A DNA stretch of 64,000 nt, from NCBI GenBank assembly GCA_034336665.1, contig JAPFBE010000002.1:34885406-34949405 (forward strand), given 5' to 3'. Of this stretch, positions 52,799 through 64,000 are shown piece by piece (the stretch's first letter is position 1; every line of letters starts with the position of its first letter). Position numbers and translations under genes: made by a program. This DNA comes from Luscinia megarhynchos. Taxonomy: Eukaryota; Chordata; Aves; Passeriformes; Turdidae. The notes under the pieces were generated by a model. The model had not been told where the DNA came from and did not search any database. It saw nothing but the letters and a program-made list of their open reading frames with translations.

Positions 52799-54341
52799 TG
52801 TAGTGGTTTTGGTTCACCAGTTTGAGATCTTCCTGGCTAATGCACCAATTTGTGTGGTGGATCTAGTGCTGACCAAATCATCAGTGCACCCACTGGAATT
52901 ATTTACTCATTTCCTGCTGTGAGATAGGATTAGGAAGAAAGCAAAGCAAGCTCAAACTTTAAAGGGTACAAAGAAAAACTTTATTAACAGAAACTAAAAA
53001 AAAAAAAAAAAAAAAAAAAGGAACAATAAAACCTTTAGAACACTTCTCTCCTCTACATCCTCTTTTCTTTCCCACTGACAAAGTACAGAAATAATTCAGT
53101 CAGTTTATCACCTCTAGAATAGTCTTTCTCCATCTTACTTAGGGAAAGGAGTCTCTCATGCTATGGAGATTTCTCCACAAGAAAACAGTTCTCTGTTGGT
53201 TTCAATTTCCACAATTTCCACAAATAGCAGTTGCTGTGACAAGCTGCAATCATGAAGTCCCTCCCATCTCTTGCAGACATCCCAAAGTTGAGTTCATGGG
53301 CCATGTCAGCTTATGGGGTACTAATTTAAGGATGAGCTGTTCAAAAGCAAATGTTCTCTTCATCTGTCTCCGAGATCATCTTCTTCTCTGGGAACAGAGG
53401 TCTTTTTTTTTTCTCCTGGGGGCAAAGGGTCTTCATCACTCTTCTCTCTCTGTTCAAGCTTCTCATCAAATCACAGCTACTTCAACATCTGCTTGCTTCA
53501 GCTCTGGTGCCTCTGCTCATGGCTGCGGTTAGAACACTTCATCCCTCCAAATGCATTCCATGAGTTACAGAGAAAAAGAGTCTGATGTATCAACTATATC
53601 TTCACCAAAGTTTTACAAGAGATTTTCTGCCCAAAACTAAGGCATCTCCTCATTTCTCCTCCCATCTGGGATTTGACTCTTTCTTACTGACTTCAGTGTC
53701 TCCATGTTGTGCTCTACTCTGTCTTCACTCTGTCCTGTTCTCTCACTCAGGAGAGGATGGAAGGTCTGTAGGTCTCATCTGTGCACTGAAAGAGTTTATA
53801 TGCTGCCCGGGCAGCGGCTGGAGCAGTCGCGGTGGAGTACTCCAGGCCGTGCTGGGTGTCTGGGCCAGGATAGCAGGGATCGGGGGCAGAACGGCAGGGG
53901 CTGCTCTGGGGAGGGGGGTGGCTAGGATCTTGACAGCCAGGCCAGAACTCAGCACCCGCTGGCCAATGGCCTCCCCTCCGGCTGCCTGGTGTCTCTGGCA
54001 GCATTCCAGCCCCACCAGGGGCCGGTCTGGCTGTCCTTGGGGGGGAGCCCGGCCTGGCCAGCGCCGCAGCAGAGGCAGGGCCCGGCTCGGCCCGGCCCCA
54101 CAGGCCCATGGGCCACGCAGGGCCTGGCCCTGCCGGACTAGCTACCTGCGGAGAAGCCAAAACCAAAGGAGATTTCCAGGGGGTTTGCGTCTTTACATGT
54201 GTGTTCACAAAGGCGCATCTAACTTTTTCATGTGACAGTTTTAAAAACCAGCCACTGATTGGCTTTGGTCAGGTCTAAAGGAAGGTGCCAAGGTCCTTAC
54301 TGGGAATTATTTCCATAACTGGCTCCTTTCCTTCCTTACCA
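52799..54341. mobile_element. LTR-like insertion with GC-rich core
   Basis: A block of about 1.5 kb, sharply different in composition from its flanks. It opens TGTAGTGGTTTTGG, as many avian ERV LTRs do, and may close at CCTTACCA (54334-54341), giving TG...CA termini. Near the left end are an actttattaacag string and an aacaataaaacc string either side of a 24-base poly-A run (52996-53019). The core at 53800-54140 is strongly GC-rich with CpG dinucleotides and GC boxes. A caagagattttctgcccaaa-type sequence at 53619-53638 and a palindromic-looking ccagccactgattggctttg (54247-54266) flank it. No retroviral gene is visible. The length is large for an LTR, so it may be a non-autonomous element or two nested pieces. 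No target duplication was found and the orientation is not determined. Frames of 90-216 codons on both strands are unsupported. Confidence 0.45.
52996..53019. repeat. Poly-A run of 24
   Basis: An uninterrupted A homopolymer inside the LTR-like block. Confidence 0.98.
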
Positions 54342-56252
54342 AAAAAATAATGAATACAAACCAGCACAAACTCAGAATAAGAACACAGATAATTTTGTAA
54401 AAGAGAATAATAGCTTCAGTTAGGATGGAATCCATTGCTTATATTGCAAAGGAAATTTTCCACCTTTAAAAATTCTCAGATTTCTTGGCTTTTAATGTCT
54501 TTTCCTCTGGAAAATATCGATCTTCTCAGCTAGGGTTCACATAAGGTAACATACAATTGTTCAAGATTGCACTTAGTGTGACTTAATATGCCATGAATGT
54601 TTTAAGCAAACATATAGCTAAGCAGAAGTGATGTTGCAGTGTCTAATTTCAGCACAAGAAAGTACTATGAAGATCAAAATTTAAATATCACCTCCCACAC
54701 CCTACCAATAGCATCCTTACTCAATGTAATTTGAGTCTTTTTTTAATCAGGACTATGACAGGAACCAGGAAGCTCATGGTCCTGTTGTCTGACTCAGAAT
54801 TGCACAGATGTTTCCAGAGTGGGATGCTAAAATTAGGAGCATTTACTTCATTAGACTGTATCATCATATGATGGCTAGAGAATCTCTTTATTCTTGAAAA
54901 AATCAAGGAATCCCTCTGCCCAGCTGCCTTGCTTTACCCTTTACCTCTTTAGGCAACCTGGAATAGACTGAAGTAAGTGTCTGAACATCTTACTTAAGAG
55001 AAAAAGTCAATGAGTACTTCTGACCACAAATGAGGTTGAGATCAATATACACCATAAAAGGTTGTTGATATTGGTCTCTATTCCTTATTCCTCTGTTTGA
55101 GAAAAGGCAACCAATGTTCACACTGTTTTGATACAATTAAGAAGTTCAGTCATCCTTGTCTGGACATTCTTTAATCAGCATTATCAGAAACAAGTTGTTC
55201 TACTTTGACAGCAAAAGGTGTATGCAAGTAGCCTGAGAAAAGTTTTTTTTTTCTTGTTTTTCTTCATCAGGTGCAAGGTTGCTTAAAAGATATCCCTAAA
55301 CATTTCCAACCAACTTTATAGTCCTCCAAATTAACATCTCACAAATGTTTAATCTTTCTCCAGTTTTGTTATTTATTTAATATTTGTGGTCGCCCCACTA
55401 TCTTCTGCATTGGTCAGCAATTTTATTGAGCTATTATCCTAAATCTTCTGTTATCTACAATGTTTTTTAGTTATATTTACATATAGATATCACCCTAACA
55501 GATAATCTTACTCTACATTAGTTATTTGTGTTAAACCTGCAAGTATTTGCCCTGTGCTGTTTCCCTGTGGTTAGAGCCCTGGACATTTCATCTAGAGGCC
55601 TTTTTAAATCATAGTGGACTGAGTCTACTGTCTTGCATGTTAAAAAAAAAAAAGTGTATAGGCAGCTTTGCCATCTCTTAATTAAAAATTTTAATTCACT
55701 TCTATAGCATAGTGTCTTTGTCTAGTGAGGCCTTGGGTACAGCCTGGCAGGCATAAAGCTTGAAAGACACTCTGAGTAGCAACGGCCTCATCGTTCAAAT
55801 TTACATAATTATATCTATTTTAGTAAACAGAAATACTCTTGAAATGTAAACTGGATTTAGGAATAGTACTAGCTGGATTGGAAAAAGTTTTGCCAGGGAA
55901 AAACTTCCTAGAATATTTATGTTTTATTGTTAAGGAATGTTCCTGATAATGCCTAATTTACTAGAATAAACACAGGCTCAAGGGAGGCTTTAATGATTAA
56001 ACTTGTTTTCCTCTAGCTTTCCTCTGGTATTTTCCCCTTCCACGATTTCTCTTCAGTAAAATCAAGATTTAGAATGTAGAATGACAGTGGAAAGCATGAT
56101 TTCAGTAAAGTAAAAACAAAGGAAAGGAAGAGCTTTCATATTAGAATTTGTTTTTGGAATACTTCTCTGTCCATGAGGGATCAGGATAATAAGAAGTATA
56201 GCTTGTGTGGGCATAGAACTGTGGAGTGCTCACCTCAATTGTTGTGTGCTAT
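54342..56252. other. AT-rich intergenic sequence, nothing recognised
   Basis: A run of A (about 55640-55652) is the only notable low-complexity tract. No gene is supported. Confidence 0.5.
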
Positions 56253-56720
56253 TTTGGGTGCTGGAATTTAAGGAAGATATAAAGATAGGAGGGCCATGAG
56301 CATGGTGTAGGGTTTAGAGATGAAGCTGTATGAGGAGCACCTGAGGTAACTTGGCCTGTTCGGCCTGGAAAAGCAGAGTCTAAGTGGAGACCTCATGGCA
56401 ATCTGCATCTTGGTCATAAGAGGGAGTGGAGGAGCAGACAATGATCTTTTCTCTGGTGACAGGACCAGAAGAAATAACATGAAGCTGTGACAGGGCAGAT
56501 TTAGCTCAGATATTAGGAAAAGGTTCTTCATTCAGAGAGTGGTTGGCCACTGGAAGAGGCTCCTTAGGGAAGTGGTAACAGCACCAGCCTGGCAGTGTTC
56601 AAGAAGCATTTGGACAATGTTCACAGGCACATTTTTCAGGTGGCCCTTTGCAGGGCCAGTAGCTGGACTTGATGATCCTTGTAGGTCCCTTCCAACACAG
56701 GATGTTCTATGATTCTATGA
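56253..56720 (+). mobile_element. CR1 LINE 3' end (ORF2 C-terminus and 3' UTR)
   Basis: A 5'-truncated CR1 copy on the plus strand. Translated pieces match the ORF2 C-terminus: LYEEHLR then a stop then LGLFGLEKQSLSGDL (about 56326-56394), and RFSSDIRKRFFIQRVVGHW (about 56497-56553), where intact copies read similarly. The 3' UTR ends with the conserved cttgatgatccttgtaggtc (56668-56687) and the tail ttctatgattctatga (56705-56720), the short tandem 3' terminus recognised by CR1 reverse transcriptase. In-frame stops make it inactive. It is better preserved at the 3' end than the copy at about 3 kb. Confidence 0.95.
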
Positions 56721-59700
56721 TGAGAATAATAACGATGTACTATATAAAAGAGATGTGGTCAGCCAATTTTCAAACTCCTCAAAAAATAGAATGCTGTATC
56801 AATCCTAGCAGAGGCACAAAAGCTCACCAGAATCTGCTTTCATACTATGATTTTCTTCAATTGCTGCTGTCTTCTGCAATATTGAGTAGAGAATCTCTTC
56901 TCTCTTCTCTCCCACAAGTCATCTTTTGACACAGTGTTTCACCTCTTGAGTTTCCAAATAATAAATCATTGGTAGATTACATGTAGCAAATAAACCTTGA
57001 GAAATCATTGACTTTCATTACGCAGCACAAATAGCAGTAGTAATATTAACAAAATATTCACGGCTGTGAACAGAGAAACCATTTTCTTTCTGCTACTGAA
57101 AACTGTGATATAAAAAAAAGTATTCAGAGTTCTGTTGCAATCGTCACCATTTTTAGGAGTGCTGTTTTGCTTCCAGTTTAAAGACAACACTCTCCCTTTC
57201 TATACCCTTTTATTGCTAGGATGATAAATCCACTTTTCAGTTAGGAAAGTTATTGAGACTGAGATATTGCTTTCTATTTTCCTTATATAACACAATTTTC
57301 CTTTAGCAGGTACTTGATCACTTTACAAAGCCATGATCTTGGACAGTAACATCACAAATAATTCAGCATCTGGACAAAATGGTTTGTTAATTGCACTAAA
57401 AGAGTTGCTGCCCATTTCATGAAGCATGTATTTGCTCGTATCAGTGATGGAAGCAATGATCCAAGTGATCAGAAGGAAGTTATTGTAACAGCTAGAGACT
57501 GACAGAAATATTATAATTCTAGTAACTATAATTTCACATTTTTGAACAGGTCAAAACAAGCAAAGGTGGCTTAACTATCATCTATTATATGCAGTGGTGG
57601 TTTCTAAAGAAAAAAAATCTGTATCGTCTCATGTAAATCAAATAAAAGTAGGCAGCTAGCTTTGGTTGTGGTTGTCACTTAGCAAATCAAAATTTCTAGC
57701 AAATAGACAGTTGCACTGACTAAAGTATTTAAGAGTGGTAACTATGGCCTTATTGAAAAGTAAATAAAAATTTTAATAGGAATGACTTTAAGGTGATGAT
57801 GTTTTTCATTTTTACTGTCTCTGCCTCTCAAGCAAACTTCAACAAGTACATTATGATAGTGTTGTGCAAACAAAGTGTGAAATCTTCCCACAAGATGCCA
57901 AGTATTTTCCTGAGTCAATTTGCAAATTCCATGATGTATATCATTTATAAAACATTTCTGCTTCATAGGCATAAATCTTATACTAAAAATGTTGCCTGAG
58001 AAATGGAAATTAGAAGTTTCAATCAAGTTTCAAACTAATTCAAATTTACCAGCATTTTTATGTGTATATCATCAAATGAGAATATTGCAGACTCTTGTTT
58101 AGATCAAAGCACCCCTAAAGGCTTACCCAGCTGCAAAACCAGTCTCTGCACAAGTCATGTTCAGAATACTGCAAAAATATTTCACCTGGATTCTAATACT
58201 TGCATGAATATTAGTTTGATTCTGATTGATGCAGGGAAATGACTGATTTTTTTTTTCCAAGAGGACTAAAATGCCTGCAATTTTTTATCATATTTCACAG
58301 TTCAAATTTTCGGGCAAGTATGCTACATTCCTTGCCAAAAAGTGGTGATTCTTTTTTTGTCTTCACCCTGACAAATTACTTAACTTAAAAAGATATTTCA
58401 GGTGGTAATAATTCTACATATTGTACTCTAAACAGATCTGAGAAATAGTATTTTAGCCATGTTAAATGTCTTACAAGTTAGTGATTTTTGGTTTTCTCAC
58501 CATGAGATCTTCAACCTGAAGAAAATTCCTAAATCTTATGATCAGCAGTATAAGATCAGAATGGAAAAGTAGCTTCCAGAAATTTTACCACAGTACTGTT
58601 AAATTCGATCAGAGTTCACTTAACACAATTTCAAACATAGTTGATATTTTCTTCTGAATTCTTCAAATAAAATTCTTAATGCAAGAAGTTTTCTGATAAT
58701 TAAAGCACTAATCTTTATACGAGCTCCAATTCCTCTACTGCCAGTTCTCCCAATTTATTCTTGACAAAAGATGTAACAACATTTTTGGCAAAGGATGCTA
58801 AATGAGACAGTACATGTACCATAACATTTCCAGAATTTGTTATTTAATCAGTATCTCTTCAGCTTCTAGCAGAACTTCTACAGCATCCTCTGTAATTAAC
58901 ATACCCTTTGCTTCCTTCACATGAGAATCAGTTCCCTCATCTACATCAGTAGTCTAAATCCTTTGATTTGAATTCAAATAATCTCCAGTTGTCTCATACT
59001 GCTTCAGGTCTCAGCAATTTTATTTTATACGCTTGAGTTTCTTCACAGGAAGCCATATCTGAAAATAACAACGTGAACACATTTCCACTCAGTCAAAACT
59101 TTATGTGGGTGGAAAGTACCAGAAATCTTTTGTTAGGCGCAGAGCATACATGATCTATTTGACAGTCATGGCACCCACAGGAGCTAGTAGAGCAAACCTT
59201 TCAGCTGATGTGTGTACTGTACCAAGAAAGAAGTGCTGACAGTAGCTTTCCATTTACCCTCCAGCGCCAAACATCTACAAGTCCATTTATTGGACATCCT
59301 GACCTTACAGCTGCTTGTAACTCTTTAGATATTTTGCATCTTTAAATCATATTCCTGTTTTACTTTGCCTTCTCTGCATTGTATTTCCATGTATTGTTTT
59401 TATTTTTCTATATATTATCTTTGCATTTCACCTTTCTGGGTTTTTTTTTGTTTTTTTTGTTTTTTTTTCCTCTACTAAGCCAAGGAGCAAGTCCCAGCCA
59501 CCAGACTAATACTTACTAGCTACCAGCAGGACCCTTGGCAGATGAAATTTCGTTTTTCTCAGAAATGTGCGAAGTGAAGTTTGTTTAAGTTGGAAAGCCG
59601 TCCTTGGAAAACAGGCAATTTCCTCCTTGCTGTTGGACATTTAAGAGTCAGCTAAAACTTTTGAATTCAAGTAAATTACATGCTTGGTTTGAAAATTCAA

Positions 59701-61514
59701 GATAATCCCCATACGGAAGTAATGTGACTGACTGTTCTCTGATTGGCTGGCCCAGGAGCTAACACAATACAAACACATGTGGCACAATACAGATATACTA
59801 ATACCCTCCTGCAGAGTACCTATATTCATCTTAATGCAAACTAATAAAAAGCAGTTATTTTTATTTCTTGGATTGGCTGTCCAGCATTAATTAAGAAGCT
59901 TTGTGACCAGTTTGGGGAGTGTGATAATAACGTCACCAACACTTTACCTTAACATTGTAAAATTATTCCTGCCCACTCATTTTAAGTTTCATTTTTCTTG
60001 CATTTCACTTTTTAAAATTAGAATAACACTTTTTGAAATTAAAGAGGCCGGGAATTTTGCTCACAGGTACTTATCAATAGTTGTTGCATCAGTTCTTACA
60101 GCTATGCATGATAGTTACAAACTATGCATGAGAGTTTACAAACAATTCTTTAAAAAGTTAGGAATTAAAATGAACTCATATTGTTTTAAAAAGTTGTTCC
60201 TTGTTATTCCCAAAAACTGCTGGTTTTTTTACTTGTTGGTGCTGCCTATTCACATGTCTTGAAAAGATCAATTTGTAGTTTCTTATAAAGTTTGCTTCTC
60301 TTTTTGTAAGAAATACTTATAACTCCCAAGAGAAAAAAGATCTCTTAGTTTGACAATCTTTATTCCAAGTTAATAAGAATCATTCCATTATATGTGCAAA
60401 TATGGATAAACTAACCAGAGATCTGATAAAATTATATGAATTACAGATGTCTGTCAAAAAACCCAATACGGAATGTTAAAAAAAATTACATATATTGCAT
60501 AAAAGATAAAATAAAGTTGGTTTAAACTCGAGAAGAGCTAAACCAACATGTCCTTTGTTTTCCCTTAAGCATTCATTGATAAGACAGTATGCTTATTTGT
60601 ATAACACTAAAATATATTTTGTTCTGTGTGCTCCAAAATTAGTTTTCTGTTGCATTTATCCCTCTAGAAAGCAAAAGAAATAGCTGAGTTAATAAAAAGA
60701 TGACCAAAACTGAGACTTTGAGTTGTTTAGCTGTGCAGTTTTTAATTGTCCTGGCAGTTATAGGAAGTTATCATTCTCCAACAAGATGGTCTAATCAGCA
60801 AAACGATCATAAAAACAGAGCACTTCAGTTGGTGCACCTGTGAGAAGGTATACTGATATTTATAAATCCAGCAGAAAATAAACCTGGGGCAAGCCAGTCC
60901 TTCAGACACTAAATAATGCTATTAGAAGAAATTATTTTTAAATCCTTAACTTTGTTTTATTTAAAAAGGATAGCCTTAAAGTACAACTTGACAGGTTGAA
61001 AGTCAACAATTTTGCAAAATGATCTCAAATTCTACCCACAGACTGAAGCTTTTTTTTTTCCTGTTAATCCTCTCCTCTTTTCTTAAGTCCCAAGTATTGC
61101 TTAGACCATGGAGTAGGTTTTTATGTAGGTGTGACCTATCACAGTCAATTTAGGACTTTAGTTATACTCTAATGAGATAATGTTTCCTGGTTTTATTTTA
61201 CTTTCTCCTGTTAACATGAAGGGGAAGAGGAGACTTCCACAAGCCATGTCTGGTAAAGAAAGACATTTTTGGTAACCTCTGCCCATGATTTCAGATCTGC
61301 ACATCACAGGTAGTCCTTAGCAAGTGCAGAAGCCACCATGGGACCTTTGAACTCTTGAAGAAGCTCCATTAATGAACCTTTTTTCTGTGTGATGTGAGCC
61401 ACGTCCATCATTCAAGATGACACCTGATGCTCAATGTTTATTTCCACTTAGTTGTGTAGTTTTCAGTAATTTTTATGGGACTGGACTGAAAACAGTTGGA
61501 AATAAGCTAAATTT
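56721..61514. other. AT-rich intergenic sequence, nothing recognised
   Basis: Open frames of up to 119 codons (59903-60262) have no recognisable domain. T-rich low complexity occurs at 59441-59470. No repeat family is recognised. Confidence 0.5.
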
Positions 61515-61656
61515 TATAGAATCACAGAATATTCTGAGTTGGGAGGGATCCACAAGGATCCTTGAGTCCAACTCTGAAGTGAATGATCTGTATGTGGATT
61601 GAACTTGCAACCTTGCTATTATTAGCACTATGCTCAACCAATTGAGTTAATCTCAT
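61515..61656 (-). mobile_element. tRNA-Ile/CR1 chimeric SINE (TguSINE1-like)
   Basis: The element lies on the minus strand. Its head (about 61656 down to 61580) is a degenerate tRNA-Ile. The A box reads ttaactcaattgg on the minus strand (plus 61638-61650), the anticodon loop is ctaataa with anticodon AAT intact (plus 61619-61625), and the B box reads aagttcaatcc (plus 61596-61606). The remainder (61580 down to 61515) is a CR1 3' tail, with the string cagaatattctgagttggga at 61525-61544 and a terminal gattctata on the minus strand. A tRNA-Ile head joined to a CR1 tail is the structure of TguSINE1, a SINE family described from passerine birds and mobilised by CR1 enzymes. A one-base deletion in the D-arm region and several C-to-T changes, including in the B box, suggest an old, transcriptionally dead copy. 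It is not a functional tRNA gene: many stem pairs are lost. Confidence 0.88.
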
Positions 61657-62828
61657 TGTCCAAAGAATGCATATTGAAAAAACCACAAAATGGGAAAAAA
61701 GTGTTTGGAAAATGTTTAGGTCTTTTTAAGCACAATCAGATGAAGACATGAATGATAAGAAGCTATTTTCATTAAGTATTGGTAATTACCAAATTTTTCA
61801 GTCTGCATTGATTTGTTGTGCTTCAGGGCATTGACTGCAATTGCAGTTCCTGAGTGTTGGTTGTATAGTCTGGTTTATGTTTTGAGATAATTTAAAGTGA
61901 AAGTTTCTTGTTTAGAAGTATTAATGTAGAACTATTTTGTACACATCTAAAAATTAACTTTTTTGTTCTGGTTATTTATATAGGACATTAAAAATTTGCA
62001 ATGATTGATGACAAAACAATACACAGGCTAATCAAGTCGTGTCAATACTTCATCTTTATTGGAGGAAAAAAACACCTTTGGGATTTTGATGTCAGATGTA
62101 AAGAAGAAAGCGGGAATTGTCAACATGAATCTGATATACCTGCTGTAAATTTGTATTTCGAAGCAGACTTACTGTAAACAGAAAAAAACTTCAGGTTAAT
62201 GAAGGAAATTTAGAAAAAAAATGCAGACAGGGGATGTCAAAGCAGAGGGAGGGAGAGGAACACCAAATAACATGACTTGCTAAGTTTAATTTGTTGGATG
62301 GGCCACATGAGTGCTGCTGCTGAAAGGTGATCATCTCAAAATCATGCTCTCAAATGCATTCACAGCATCAACTGAGCCATCAAATGAACCCTGCCATGGT
62401 TTATTTTATTCTCCCTTGAGATAGTAGAGGTGAGGGGAGACAGAACGCTGCTCTGAGCACAGACTGATGGTCCAGCCCAGCAGCATGGTCATAGTCCCAC
62501 CTTGAGCATTCTGTGTTCAGGCTGTGACAAACAGCCCTGTGGCAATGTTCTGATCTCTGCCAGGAGTGGGACACTGCAGCCAGACCTGTCAATCAGATCC
62601 ATCCTTAATGAAATCACAGCTCACCTTTTCAAGTATTATTAATCATCTTGCAGTTTTTGATTTCTAGCTTGTGTCAAGGCTCATTGCATTGAATTTGTGA
62701 TTGCAAACTCAAAGCAAGCAAATTATTTCCAAGGACATATTTCCATAATCTTTATAAATGGCATATAGAATTTAAGTCTTTTGATATGGGAGGTAAAACA
62801 ACAATCAGAACTGGTGAAAATACAACAG
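61657..62828. other. Intergenic sequence, nothing recognised
   Basis: A somewhat GC-richer patch lies at 62400-62610 without supported exons or known repeats. The rest is AT-rich. Confidence 0.5.
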
Positions 62829-63293
62829 AATAATAGAATGGGTAAGGCTGGAAGGGACCACAGGAAGGCACCTGGTCTGAGCTCACTGCTCAGGCAGTGT
62901 TACTTTGGTGTGTTACTTTGGATTGTGTTCATATGTCACTCAAGTATCTTGGGGGAAGAAGTCTCCAGAGCCTCTCAGGGCAGCCAGTTCCAGTGCTCAG
63001 TCATCTGCACAGTAAAGAAATTCTTCCTCAGGTAGAGCTTGCCCATGGCTTCTTGTCCTATTGCTCAGCACCACCAGGAAGAGCCCATCCTCTTACCACC
63101 ATCTCTTCAGATACTTGCAGACACTTTTGAGGTGTCCTCTCAATTGTCCCTTCTCAAGACTAAACAGGCCCAGGTCCTTCAGCCTTTCCTCATAAGGGAG
63201 ATGTTCCAGTCCCTAAATCTGACTGTGACTCTGGGATCTGCCATTCAGCCAGCTCTCAATCCACCTCACTGTTCACTCATTCAGTGCATGCTT
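62829..63293 (-). mobile_element. CR1 LINE copy with internal deletion
   Basis: Read on the minus strand. The 3' end is at about 62829 (gaatgggtaaggctggaagg at 62837-62856 is the reverse complement of the CR1 terminus). Moving upstream in the element, 63150-63212 translates without interruption to a 21-residue ORF2 segment that includes [19 protein letters not shown]. Then, after about 12 bases, 63225-63266 translates to RWIESWLNGRSQSH. In a full CR1 ORF2 these two segments are separated by several hundred bases of reverse-transcriptase and C-terminal sequence. The copy therefore lacks an internal block. The outer (5') end is truncated at about 63293. The good preservation of both peptides suggests a younger insertion than the other CR1 copies here. 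Confidence 0.92.
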
Positions 63294-64000
63294 TCTGTTT
63301 GTAAATAGAACTAAGGGCATAATTTAAGTTTGGGAGAAAATCATAGGTAACAGTCTTATTGTACACTCCATCTATCTGTTCTCTAAATTTCTGCTGATTT
63401 TTCTGAACTAACACACTACTAGACTCATTTTAGGATAATAGCAATATGGAACTCTAATCTCTGACAACCAACAGTAAAAGTAACAAGAGGAGAAACATAG
63501 AATAATTTTTATTGTGTATGTGTTTTCCTGCTAGAAGTACCTAACGTATTTATGATTAAAATTAGATGATAACATAGATTGCTGACACAGATCCTGAAAT
63601 TATTTTCCGTTGACCATTTAAAAATCTCTCCTGAAAGCTTTCCATATACTTTGATTCTAGCTCTATTACTGGAAACTGTCATTCAAACCATGTACGAATT
63701 CACAGTACATTTTAAGTGCTGATGTGAATAGGAGTTGAAGTCTCATTGGTATTTTCAATATGGAGAACATTTGTAACAACACAATCATAGGATCCTTTTC
63801 TGTGACTTAAATGTTATGCAGGATCTGAAGGGAAATTTTGCTCCAAAAAGAGTGACATTTCAGCATTTCTTCTAAATTAAACTAATCATCACATAGGTCT
63901 CAAACTCTATAAAATAATTAATTCACATGCTTCAAAGAAAATATTGAGTTCCTCCAGATTAAGTATTATCATAAGTATCATTAGATACTAAAATTCAATG
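63294..64000. other. AT-rich intergenic sequence to the window edge
   Basis: Nothing recognised. No gene or repeat enters from the right edge as far as can be seen. Confidence 0.5.

Noticed and set aside
53585..54235. Longest plus-strand open frame (216 codons)
   Set aside because: It lies in the GC-rich LTR-like block, where stop codons are rare by composition. Overlapping frames of 90 and 153 codons on the other strand are equally open, and no domain is recognisable.
61580..61656. A functional tRNA-Ile gene
   Set aside because: The A and B boxes are degenerate, stem pairing is lost, and the head runs straight into a CR1 tail, so it is a SINE head and not a tRNA gene.
1..64000. CRISPR arrays, operons, plasmid or phage features
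   Set aside because: No regularly spaced direct repeats with unique spacers, no dense coding and no bacterial gene organisation. The sequence is typical of vertebrate intergenic DNA.

Overview
The window looks like an intergenic, AT-rich stretch of a bird genome, most likely a passerine. The main evidence is its interspersed repeats. There are four CR1 LINE remnants, several blocks resembling avian endogenous-retrovirus LTRs, and one short element whose head is a degenerate tRNA-Ile and whose tail is a CR1 3' end. That last combination is the hallmark of the TguSINE1 type of SINE described from passerines. No plant, microbial or mammalian signature (Alu, L1, operons, rRNA) is visible.

Layout. 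1-10 kb: a CR1 reverse-transcriptase fragment (minus, about 0.43-0.68 kb), a CR1 3' end (plus, 2.96-3.36 kb), a 212-base pure purine GGAGA array (5.64-5.85 kb) and an LTR-like block at 9.77-10.2 kb. 10-23 kb: mostly unique AT-rich DNA, with a probable solo LTR at 18.4-18.8 kb and a second LTR fragment at 22.5-22.8 kb. 23-36 kb: an uninterrupted (AAAGG)47 array at 26.25 kb, a weak exon-like GC-elevated patch at 28.17-28.47 kb, a long (AATAT)n array at 31.8-32.0 kb, and three diverged tandem units of about 163 bases at 34.7-35.2 kb. 36-52 kb: an LTR-like fragment at 36.3 kb, a G/T-rich tract at 40.4 kb, and unique sequence with two patches that read like conserved regulatory DNA. 52-64 kb: a 1.5 kb LTR-like block with a GC-rich CpG-bearing core (52.8-54.3 kb), a CR1 3' end (56.25-56.72 kb), the tRNA-Ile/CR1 SINE (61.5-61.66 kb) and a CR1 copy joining two non-adjacent parts of the LINE (62.83-63.29 kb).

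No protein-coding gene could be supported. The open frames are short, mutually overlapping and without recognisable domains. The longest (216 codons, 53.6-54.2 kb) lies in the GC-rich LTR-like block, and the next (159 codons, 40.4-40.9 kb) starts in a G/T-rich low-complexity tract. No RNA gene other than the tRNA-derived SINE head and no CRISPR array was seen. I did not find a novel multi-gene system. The most interesting items are the SINE, the rearranged CR1, the diverged tandem repeat, the GC-rich LTR-like block and the pentanucleotide arrays.
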